Below, piece after piece: positions 1-6,507 of a DNA stretch of 8,075 nucleotides; positions within the stretch are counted from its first letter, which is position 1, and the number at the start of each line of letters is the position of its first letter. Below the pieces are notes generated by a model. That model ran no database searches and had not been told where the DNA came from. It worked only from the letters and a program-made list of their open reading frames with translations. The DNA lies in the NCBI GenBank assembly GCA_020852035.1, contig JADZBR010000283.1, positions 1-8,075 on the forward strand, read 5' to 3'. The translations under genes and the position numbers were made by a program. The DNA comes from Caulobacteraceae bacterium. GTDB lineage: Bacteria > Pseudomonadota > Alphaproteobacteria > Caulobacterales > Caulobacteraceae.

Positions 1-191
1 CGAGGAGGCCCGCCCGCCTTCGGCGCTCCGGCTAGGCTCTAACAGAGCCGCCAACCGGAAGCTGAAAGCCAACGACCGGCGCGGAGCGTTCGTTCTTCGC
101 CGAAACGGTTATTATTCCCATCGCTCCGGGCGAGGCCCGGCGCTCCGCACCCCTCCCCACCTTGCCGGCGACCCCGGCGAAAGGCGCCGGC
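1..191. other. Left-edge intergenic stretch with small palindromes, no supportable gene
   Basis: No reading frame here has a credible start, length and protein character. In plus frame 1 a 13-codon open stretch enters from the edge and stops at 40-42. It could be the tail of a gene outside the window, but nothing confirms that. Visible structure: a 6-bp stem GGCTCT/AGAGCC with loop AAC (35-49) overlapping that stop; CCGGGC/GCCCGG with loop GAG (126-140); and a hairpin at 174-190 directly after the DUF2200 stop, listed separately. A short A/T-rich patch (about 107-119) stands out locally, but I could not match it to a promoter. Confidence 0.5.
164..191 (-). terminator. Hairpin just after the DUF2200 stop, possible terminator
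   Basis: CCGGCG (174-179) and CGCCGG (185-190) form a 6-bp stem with a 5-nt loop. An alternative wider pairing joins GCCGGCG (164-170) with CGCCGGC (185-191). On the minus strand this begins immediately after the stop codon of the 192-563 gene. No U-tract follows, so it is not a canonical intrinsic terminator. It could be a Rho-assisted or mRNA 3'-stabilising stem, or chance pairing in GC-rich DNA. Confidence 0.3.
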
Positions 192-563
192 TCACGTCTC
201 GGCGAAGGCCGCCTCCCGCGCCCGCAGGATCTTCTCCATCGCCTTGCCCTTGGCCAGTTCGTCGATGAGCTTGTCCATGTAGCGCAGTTCGCGCATCAGC
301 GGCTCTTCGATGGTCTCGACGCGCACGCCGCAGACCACCCCCTTGATCGCCGCCCGCGCCGGGTTGAAGCGGGCCTGGGCGAACAGGGTCTCGAAGTCGG
401 TGCGGTCGGCCAGATGGCGCTCCAGCTCGCCCTGGCTGAAGCCGGTCAGCCAGCGGATCACCTCGTCGACCTCGGCCTTCGTGCGGCCCTTCTTCTGCGC
501 CTTGGCGAGGTAGTGCGGATAAACGCTGGCGAAGCTCGTGGTGTAGATTCGATGCCTGGTCAT
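192..563 (-). CDS. DUF2200 family protein
   Basis: A 123-residue protein recognised as DUF2200, a small conserved bacterial family without an assigned function. It starts MTRHRIYTTSFASVYPHYLA, then KKGRTKAEVDEVIRWLTGF (about 24-42), a DFETLFAQA segment (about 57-64), the core GVVCGVRVETIEEPLM (about 75-90), and a charged helical tail containing MDKLIDELAKGKAMEKILR (about 96-114). The family is usually about 110-125 residues, so this copy is complete. There is no signal peptide or membrane segment, so it is probably cytoplasmic. The ATG at 561-563 was chosen because homology begins there and a GGAG motif sits 8 nt upstream. An ATG 16 codons further out adds a non-conserved leader. It lies 148 bp downstream of otsA on the same strand; co-transcription is possible, but a strong hairpin intervenes. 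The family call is confident and the function unknown. Confidence 0.88.
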   Translation of the reverse strand: MTRHRIYTTSFASVYPHYLAKAQKKGRTKAEVDEVIRWLTGFSQGELERHLADRTDFETLFAQARFNPARAAIKGVVCGVRVETIEEPLMRELRYMDKLIDELAKGKAMEKILRAREAAFAET

Positions 564-679
564 CGCCGCCGCTCCGCCGTGAACCCGCAGAAGAGGCCGC
601 CAGCCTAGCACCTTCCGCGCCCCGGCGCCGCCATCCCCCGCCGCCCGGCTCGGCGATCCTGGAGCGGTCCAGCATCTGG
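564..679. other. Spacer between otsA and the DUF2200 gene
   Basis: Non-coding stretch that would hold any separate promoter for the DUF2200 gene. It contains an imperfect 8-bp stem: GAT plus CTGGA (655-663, one C skipped) against TCCAG plus ATC (668-676, one C skipped). It also contains a minus-strand GCTAGGCT (near 604-611) that only partly resembles an alphaproteobacterial -10 box and has no convincing -35 partner. The GGAG ribosome-binding site of the DUF2200 gene lies at its left end. Confidence 0.35.
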
Positions 680-721
680 CGGCAGCGGGTCAGGGCGGCC
701 CTGACCATCGGTCAGCTGCCG
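680..721 (-). terminator. Long stem enclosing the otsA stop codon, likely terminator or 3' barrier of otsBA
   Basis: Two perfect nested stems are visible. The outer stem pairs CGGCAGC (680-686) with GCTGCCG (715-721), 7 bp. The inner stem pairs GGTCAGGG (688-695) with CCCTGACC (699-706), 8 bp with a CGG loop. Between them on one side is an 8-nt bulge (707-714) that contains the otsA stop (712-714). An alternative 6-bp stem, CTGACC (701-706) with GGTCAG (710-715), competes for the middle arm. No T-tract follows on the minus strand, so Rho assistance or mRNA protection is as likely as intrinsic termination. The stem strength is seen in the sequence; the function is inferred. Confidence 0.5.
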
Positions 722-2121
722 TTCGCCACCCGCCGCAGCTGCGCCGGCCCGGTCGCCGCCAGGGACTGCACGAAGCGGTCGCGCCAGGCGGTGACGTCCT
801 CGCGCTGGACGTTGGCGTTCAGCGCCTCCCAGCGCTTGCGGCGCTCGGCCAGCGGCATCGAGAGCGCCCGCCGCAGGGCGTCGGCGATCTCCTCCGGGCT
901 GTTCGGATTGATGATCAGGGCGTCCTTCAGCTGCATCGCCGCGCCGGCGAAGCGCGACAGCACCAGGACGCCCGGGTCCTCCGGGTCCTGGGCGGCGACG
1001 AACTCCTTGGCGACCAGGTTCATGCCGTCGCGCAGCGGCGTCACCAGCCCGACCGCCGCGGCGCGATAGATGCCGGCCAGCTCGTCGCGGCGATAGTTGC
1101 GGTTGATATAGTGGATCGGCGTCCAGTCCATGTGGCCGAACTCGCCGTTGATCCGCCCGGTCAGGGCGTCGAGCTTGGCGCGCTCGGCCTGGTAGGCCTC
1201 CACCTCGTCGCGCGAGGGCGGGGCGATCTGCAGCATCAGGATCTCGCGCCGGAACTCCGGGTGATCCTGCAGCAGCCGTTCGACGCCGATCAGCCGCTCT
1301 TCCAGGCCCTTGGAATAGTCCAGCCGATCGACGCCGACGATCATCTTGCGGAACACGCTGTGGGCGGCCATCACGTCGTAGCTGCGGTGGGCGCGCGGCG
1401 AGCGGGCCAGGGCGGCGAACTGTTCGGCGTCGAGCCCGATGGGGAAGGCGTCGGCCCGGACTGTCTTGCCGAACGCGCTCAACCGGCCCTGGCTCAGGAT
1501 CTGGCCGCCAGCCTCGGTGGTCACATAGCCCTCGAACGCCTGCAGGTGCTCGGCGGTCTGGAAGCCGACGAGGTCATAGTCGAACAGCGCCTCCACCAGC
1601 ACCCGGTGCCGCGGCAGGGTGACCACCAGCTGGTGCGCCGGCCAGGGGATGTGCAGGAAGAAGCCGATGCGGTTGCGGACGCCCGCCTGCCGCAGCTCGC
1701 GGGCCAGCGGGATCAGGTGATAGTCGTGCACCCAGATCAGGTCGTCCGGCTGGATCAGCGGGCGCAGGGTCTCGGCGAACCGGCGGTTCACCCGGTCGTA
1801 GCCCTCGCCGAACGAGCGGTCGTAGGCGGCCAGGTCCACGCGGTAGTGGAACAGCGGCCACAGCGTCTTGTTGGCGTAGCCGTTGTAATATTCCTGGTAG
1901 TCGGCCTCATCGAGGTCGACGGTGGCCACCGTCACGCCCTTGACCGTCTGGGTGTTCAGCGCGCCGGTGAACTCCGGGGCGATCTTGCCGCTCCAGCCGA
2001 ACCAGAGGCCGGAATATTCCCGCAGCGCCGCCGACAGCGCCATCGCCAGGCCGCCGACGGTCTCGTCCCCGCGGCCGCTGGGCGGGTTGACCCGGTTGGA
2101 GACCACGATCAGCCGGCTCAT
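712..2121 (-). CDS. otsA: Trehalose-6-phosphate synthase OtsA (GT20)
   Basis: A 469-residue retaining glycosyltransferase of family 20. It transfers glucose from a nucleotide sugar (UDP-glucose in most relatives) to glucose 6-phosphate, giving trehalose 6-phosphate in the cytoplasm. Visible in order: N-terminal VVSNR (6-10) and the GG loop (23-24) of the substrate site; the LWPLFHY region (W88); VHDYHL (D133); FFLHIPWP (H157); VGVDRLDYSKG (R266, K271), which binds the donor phosphates; and TPLRDGMNLVAKEF (D365, N368, E373). These match the substrate-contacting positions of E. coli OtsA. The length is normal (about 450-480) and there is no fused phosphatase domain. The frame stays open upstream through otsB, but the protein begins at the ATG at 2119-2121: homology starts there, a GAAAGG motif sits about 8 nt upstream, and the ATG overlaps the otsB stop as ATGA. 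It is the second gene of otsB-otsA and probably translationally coupled. Confidence 0.97.
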   Translation of the reverse strand: MSRLIVVSNRVNPPSGRGDETVGGLAMALSAALREYSGLWFGWSGKIAPEFTGALNTQTVKGVTVATVDLDEADYQEYYNGYANKTLWPLFHYRVDLAAYDRSFGEGYDRVNRRFAETLRPLIQPDDLIWVHDYHLIPLARELRQAGVRNRIGFFLHIPWPAHQLVVTLPRHRVLVEALFDYDLVGFQTAEHLQAFEGYVTTEAGGQILSQGRLSAFGKTVRADAFPIGLDAEQFAALARSPRAHRSYDVMAAHSVFRKMIVGVDRLDYSKGLEERLIGVERLLQDHPEFRREILMLQIAPPSRDEVEAYQAERAKLDALTGRINGEFGHMDWTPIHYINRNYRRDELAGIYRAAAVGLVTPLRDGMNLVAKEFVAAQDPEDPGVLVLSRFAGAAMQLKDALIINPNSPEEIADALRRALSMPLAERRKRWEALNANVQREDVTAWRDRFVQSLAATGPAQLRRVANGS

Positions 2122-2870
2122 GACAGCGGCCTTTCCAGCCAGTCGAGCACCGCCGCCACGTCCTTGAGGCGATAGCTGGCCAAGGTGTCCCGCCTTGCGC
2201 CGACCACGACGCCGAAGCCGCCCAGTTCGGCGGCGGCCCGGAAGCCGTCCTCGTCGGTGATGTCGTCGCCGACGAACACCGGAACCGCGCCGGCGAACGG
2301 CGCCGTCGCCATCAGCCGGCGCACGCTGTCGCCCTTGTCCGGGCCGGGCGGGCGCAGCTCCGCCACCGCCCGTCCGGGCTGGAACTCCCAGCCGAGCTCG
2401 GCCGCCAGCCCCTCGACCAGGCGCACGGCCTCGGGCTCGCAGGCCGGCGCCAGGCGATAGTGCAGCGCGAGGCTGATCTCCTTGTCCTCCACCAGCAGGC
2501 CGGGATCGCGGGCGGCGAAGGCGCCCAGCACCTGGCGCGCGCGGTCGAGCTGGCGCGGGTCGACCGTGCTGGTGGCCACGCCTTCGGCCGTGCGGATCAC
2601 CAGCCCATGCACGGCGCTGACCACCGGATGGACGTCGGCCAGGATGCGGTCGATGTCGGCCAGGCTGCGGCCGCTGACGATCGCCAGCCGACCGTCCAGC
2701 GCGCCGATCAGCCGCTCGAGCAGGCGCGAGCGGCGCGGCTCGTAGCCCACCGCGTCCGGTCGCGGCGCGATCGGAGCCAGGGTGCCGTCCAGGTCGAGGA
2801 ACAGCGCAATGCGCCCGAGCGCCAGGGGCGCAGGGGGTTCCACCACGCTGACAAGGTCTGCTGCGCTCAT
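2118..2870 (-). CDS. otsB: Trehalose-6-phosphate phosphatase OtsB (HAD superfamily)
   Basis: A 250-residue HAD phosphatase that removes phosphate from trehalose 6-phosphate to give trehalose, the second step after OtsA. HAD motif I is FLDLDGT (nucleophile D26, acid/base D28). Motif II is VSGRS (S66). The HG pair at 88-89 is typical of the OtsB branch, K179 in PDKGDS is motif III, and GDDITDEDGF (201-210) is motif IV with the magnesium-binding aspartates. Length is normal. I chose the ATG at 2868-2870 (MSAADL). The in-frame ATG at 2904-2906 would add 12 residues (MRLRVRGGRTFH) unlike the family, and neither start has a strong Shine-Dalgarno, so this choice is moderate. Its stop overlaps the otsA start by 4 bp (ATGA). 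It is divergent from zwf, so the 120-bp spacer should hold the otsBA promoter. Confidence 0.95.
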   Translation of the reverse strand: MSAADLVSVVEPPAPLALGRIALFLDLDGTLAPIAPRPDAVGYEPRRSRLLERLIGALDGRLAIVSGRSLADIDRILADVHPVVSAVHGLVIRTAEGVATSTVDPRQLDRARQVLGAFAARDPGLLVEDKEISLALHYRLAPACEPEAVRLVEGLAAELGWEFQPGRAVAELRPPGPDKGDSVRRLMATAPFAGAVPVFVGDDITDEDGFRAAAELGGFGVVVGARRDTLASYRLKDVAAVLDWLERPLS

Positions 2871-2990
2871 ATGGAAGGTCCGCCCGCCACGGACCCTCAA
2901 ACGCATGTTCGCCGTTTTGGGTCCACCACATCACTTCGTGTTGAACGCCGGCCGGGGTAATCAGCGGCCCCGACCGCGAGAGGAACCGGC
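2871..2990. promoter_or_regulatory. Divergent otsB/zwf promoter region
   Basis: Both flanking genes start outward from this 120-bp spacer, so it should contain two promoters. The zwf ribosome-binding site is clear (GAGAGGA about 6 nt before the ATG at 2991). A TTGAAC at 2941-2946 on the plus strand could be a -35 element, but the following GGTAAT (2956-2961) is only 9 nt away, too close. CCGGCCGG (2948-2955) is a perfect 8-bp palindrome. I searched by eye for the EcfG general-stress pattern (GGAAC, about 17 nt, CGTT), which often drives trehalose genes in alphaproteobacteria. I did not find it toward otsB, and the one plus-strand GGAAC (about 2982-2986) overlaps the zwf RBS without a partner. 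Confidence 0.45.
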
Positions 2991-4460
<1,470 letters not shown>

Positions 4461-4462
4461 AG

Positions 4463-4485
4463 CTCCTCCCCCTTGCGGGGAGGGG
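4463..4485 (+). terminator. Hairpin 3' of zwf
   Basis: CTCCTCCCC (4463-4471) pairs with GGGGAGGGG (4477-4485): 9 bp including one G-T wobble, with a CTTGC loop, beginning 2 nt after the zwf stop. No T-run follows; instead the G-rich run continues to 4497. A terminator or 3'-end stabiliser role is inferred. Confidence 0.5.
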
Positions 4486-4497
4486 TTGGGGTGGGGG
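4477..4497 (+). other. Potential G-quadruplex motif downstream of zwf
   Basis: Four G-runs of 4, 4, 4 and 5 are separated by A, TT and T (4477-4480, 4482-4485, 4488-4491, 4493-4497). This is a strict short-loop G4 pattern in the sense strand of the zwf transcript. The first two runs are also the 3' arm of the hairpin at 4463-4485, so hairpin and quadruplex exclude each other. Confidence 0.55.
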
Positions 4498-4562
4498 TGT
4501 TAGCGCAGGATTGTCCGGCGAAGCCCCGCCCCGAGCCTCTATCCGAGAGTCACAGGCCTACA

Positions 4563-4585
4563 CCCCCACCCCCTGCCCCCTCCCC
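4563..4585 (-). other. Potential G-quadruplex motif downstream of the GH15 gene
   Basis: On the minus strand, G-runs of 4, 5, 5 and 5 are separated by A, CA and T (the plus-strand C-runs are 4582-4585, 4576-4580, 4569-4573 and 4563-4567). This mirrors the motif after zwf and again shares its first runs with the adjacent hairpin arm. Confidence 0.55.
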
Positions 4586-4599
4586 GTAAGGGGGAGGGG
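4577..4599 (-). terminator. Hairpin 3' of the GH15 gene
   Basis: CCCCTCCCC (4577-4585) and GGGGAGGGG (4591-4599) form a perfect 9-bp stem with loop GTAAG, starting 7 nt after the GH15 stop on the minus strand. No U-tract follows; the transcript continues into G-runs. A termination or 3'-protection role is inferred. Confidence 0.5.
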
Positions 4600-4606
4600 A
4601 TATCTG

Positions 4607-6400
4607 TCATCTCACCGCCGTCCAGGGGCGGCTGAGCAGCGTGGCGCAGTTGATCAGGCCGACCAGGGAATAGGTCTGCGGGTAGTTGCCCCAGAGCTCG
4701 CCGGTCTCGAACGACAGGTCCTCGGAGAGCAGACCGGCCGGCGATCGGTGCGACAGCATCTCCTCGAAGAGCGCGCGCGCCTCGTCCGTGCGTCCGGCCA
4801 GATGCAGGGCGTCGATGAACCAGAAGGTGCAGATGTTGAACGCCGTCTTCGGCTCGCCGAAGTCGTCCGGCAGGGCATAGCGCAGGAGGTGCGAGCCACG
4901 CCGCAGGCCCTGCTCGATGGCCTCCAGGGTGGCGCGCATCCGCGGGTCGTCGGCGGAGACGAAGCGCACGTCGACGAGCTGCAGCAGGCTGGCGTCCAGC
5001 TCCTCCCCGTCGAAGGTGGCGGCGAAGCGGCCGAGGTCCTTGTGGAAGGCCCGCGCCTCGATGGTCGCCCGCACCTTGGCCGCCCGTTCGTTCCAGAAGT
5101 CGGCCCGGTCGCGCAGGCCCAGCTGGGCGGCGGCGTTGCCGAGGCGGTCGCAGGCGGCCCAGCACATCACCGCCGAATAGGTGTGCACCGCCGCCCGCCC
5201 GCGGAACTCCCAGAGGCTGGCGTCCGGCTGGTCATGCAGCTCGAAGGCGCGCTGGCCGACCGGCTCCAGCTCGCGGAAGTCCTCGACCGTGGCGGGCCGC
5301 AGCAGGCGCTGGTCGAAGAAGGCCTGCACCGTCGAGAGGATGATCTGGCCGTAGACGTCGTGCTGCAGGTGCTCGTGCGCCTGGTTGCCGATACGCACCG
5401 GCCCCATGTCGCGATAGCCCGGCAGGTGCTCGGCGAAGCGTTCGGTGAGCGCCGGCTCCAGCCCCACCCCGTAGACCGGCTGGATGTGACCGCCCTTGGC
5501 GCGGGAGATCAGGTTGCGCAGATAGCGCAGGTAGTTCTCCAGAAGGTCGGCGACGCCGAGCCGGTTGAGCGCCTGGACGACATAGTAGGCGTCCCGCAGC
5601 CAGCAGTAGCGATAGTCCCAGTTGCGGCCGGAATCGGCGTGCTCCGGGATCGAGGTGGTCAGGGCCGCGACGATGGCGCCGGTTTCCTCGACCGCGCAGA
5701 GCTTCAGGGCGATGGCCGCGCGGATCACCGCTTCCTGGTAGTCGAGCGGCACCGAGAGTGTGCGCACCCAGCCGCGCCAGTAGTCCGTGGTCTCGTGCTG
5801 CATGCGCTCGGTCGTGGCGCCGACGTCGTTTTCGAGGGCCTCGTCCGGGCCGAGGAAGAAATCCAGCGGGTCCTCCAGCCGGAACTGGCGCTCGGAGGTG
5901 ATGTGGGAGACCGGGGCGTTGGTGGTCAGCCTGAGGGTCGTGGGGCCGAGCAGGTAGCGGATGTGGTTCGAGCCCGAGGTCGTCTCGGCGGCGACCCGGC
6001 CCCAATCCCGCGTGGGGCGCAGCTTGATGCGGATCACCGGCGTGCCGGAGATCGGCCGGATGCGCCGCACGAAGGCCAGCGGCCGGTAGGTGCGGCCGAA
6101 CAGGCGATAGCGCGGGCAGAAGTCGAGAATCTCCAGCACCGCGCCGTTGCGGTCAGTCAGTTCGGTCCGGACGATGGGCGTGTTGCGCAGGTAGGTCTGG
6201 CGGGCCTGGGCGAAGTCCTCCAGCTCGATGGCCCAGACGCCCTGGCCATCCTCCCCCCCGGCCGCCGCGCCGCCGAGCAGGGCCGAGAACACTGGATCGC
6301 CGTCCACCCGCGGGGCGCAGGCCCAGACCAGCCGGCCGCAAGGGTCGATCAGGCCGCTGGCCGCGCAATTGCCGATGGGGAACAGGTCCAGCGTCTGCAT
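4607..6400 (-). CDS. GH15 family glycoside hydrolase (glucoamylase/trehalase-like)
   Basis: A 597-residue bacterial GH15 protein, an inverting exo-acting alpha-glucosidase family. An N-terminal beta-sandwich region (about 1-210, starting with a substrate-facing loop around NCAASGLIDPCGRLVW) precedes the (alpha/alpha)6 catalytic barrel (about 215-597). The barrel shows RNWDYRYCWLRDA (259-271), SLWEFRG with E398 as probable general acid, FNICTFWFIDAL (521-532), and GLLSED with E560 as probable general base, followed by LWGNYPQTYS. There is no signal peptide, so the substrate is probably intracellular. Related GH15 proteins sit with otsA and otsB in many alphaproteobacteria, and mycobacterial and archaeal members are trehalases. 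Trehalose is therefore the favoured substrate by context, with maltooligosaccharides or glycogen-derived dextrins as alternatives. The ATG at 6398-6400 is the natural family start; its RBS is weak (GAGG about 10 nt upstream). It is convergent with zwf and divergent from pyk. Confidence 0.93.
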   Translation of the reverse strand: MQTLDLFPIGNCAASGLIDPCGRLVWACAPRVDGDPVFSALLGGAAAGGEDGQGVWAIELEDFAQARQTYLRNTPIVRTELTDRNGAVLEILDFCPRYRLFGRTYRPLAFVRRIRPISGTPVIRIKLRPTRDWGRVAAETTSGSNHIRYLLGPTTLRLTTNAPVSHITSERQFRLEDPLDFFLGPDEALENDVGATTERMQHETTDYWRGWVRTLSVPLDYQEAVIRAAIALKLCAVEETGAIVAALTTSIPEHADSGRNWDYRYCWLRDAYYVVQALNRLGVADLLENYLRYLRNLISRAKGGHIQPVYGVGLEPALTERFAEHLPGYRDMGPVRIGNQAHEHLQHDVYGQIILSTVQAFFDQRLLRPATVEDFRELEPVGQRAFELHDQPDASLWEFRGRAAVHTYSAVMCWAACDRLGNAAAQLGLRDRADFWNERAAKVRATIEARAFHKDLGRFAATFDGEELDASLLQLVDVRFVSADDPRMRATLEAIEQGLRRGSHLLRYALPDDFGEPKTAFNICTFWFIDALHLAGRTDEARALFEEMLSHRSPAGLLSEDLSFETGELWGNYPQTYSLVGLINCATLLSRPWTAVR

Positions 6401-6507
6401 CGCCTAGCCGCCTCGCTCGTTTCGCTAATCCGCGCCGCCCCGGCCCTCGACGGCGGCTAGAACGCGCCTTACCAGAGAACGATCCTGAAGCGCCAAGGAC
6501 GTCTGCG
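6401..6507. promoter_or_regulatory. Divergent GH15/pyk promoter region with an inverted CTAG-containing repeat
   Basis: This 107-bp spacer lies between outward-facing starts. CTAGCCGCC (6404-6412) and GGCGGCTAG (6452-6460) form a perfect 9-bp inverted repeat with 39 bp between arms. The right arm runs into the pyk -10 candidate; the left arm overlaps the translation-initiation region of the GH15 gene. The repeat could be an operator or chance. Confidence 0.35.
6456..6463 (+). promoter_or_regulatory. Candidate -10 box for pyk (GCTAGAAC)
   Basis: GCTAGAAC fits the Caulobacter housekeeping -10 consensus GCTANAWC, as I remember it, at every position. It lies about 44 nt before the pyk ATG, which would place transcription start near 6470 with a leader of about 38 nt. 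No good TTGAC-like -35 is seen 10-14 nt upstream, where the DNA is solid G/C. The pyk RBS (AAGGA, about 8 nt before the ATG) follows. Confidence 0.4.

Larger units (their letters stand above)
4461..4606. repeat. Inverted pair of hairpin/G-tract elements between convergent genes
   Basis: The spacer between the zwf and GH15 stops carries two copies of one element of about 40 bp in opposite orientation. The left copy is 4463-4503 and the right copy about 4559-4599 on the complementary strand. They differ at only a few positions. Each copy has a C-tract/G-tract stem and then three further G-runs on the strand leaving its gene. The two copies could also pair with each other as one long stem around a loop of about 55-60 nt (4504-4558). 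Similar C/G-tract repeats are common between genes in Caulobacterales (from memory of such genomes). The likely role is a two-way transcription end or barrier. Confidence 0.8.

Noticed and set aside
1..111. A tRNA or small RNA gene at the left edge
   Set aside because: No cloverleaf arms, T-loop or CCA-adjacent acceptor pairing could be assembled; only isolated short stems are present.
1111..2175. A 354-codon plus-strand open frame opposite otsA
   Set aside because: Antisense shadow of otsA with no domain and a composition typical of reversed GC-rich codons.
2118..2906. The longer otsB start at 2906
   Set aside because: It adds 12 residues unlike the family and has no better ribosome-binding site. 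The ATG at 2868-2870 is preferred, with only moderate certainty.
712..2934. A single 740-residue OtsA with a long N-terminal extension
   Set aside because: The part upstream of 2121 is the out-of-frame reading of otsB, is Arg/Pro/Gly-rich and has no domain. OtsA homology starts at the ATG that overlaps the otsB stop.
2871..2990. An EcfG-type general-stress promoter for otsBA
   Set aside because: The expected GGAAC and CGTT pair with about 16-17 nt spacing is not present toward otsB in the spacer.
4461..4606. CRISPR array or insertion-sequence ends
   Set aside because: There are only two copies, in opposite orientation, with no regular spacers, no transposase and no target duplication visible.
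4511..6460. A 649-codon plus-strand open frame opposite the GH15 gene
   Set aside because: It is an antisense shadow in GC-rich DNA. The translation is low-complexity (rich in Ala, Gly, Val, Arg, Gln and Leu) with no recognisable domain, while the minus strand encodes a complete GH15 enzyme with all motifs.
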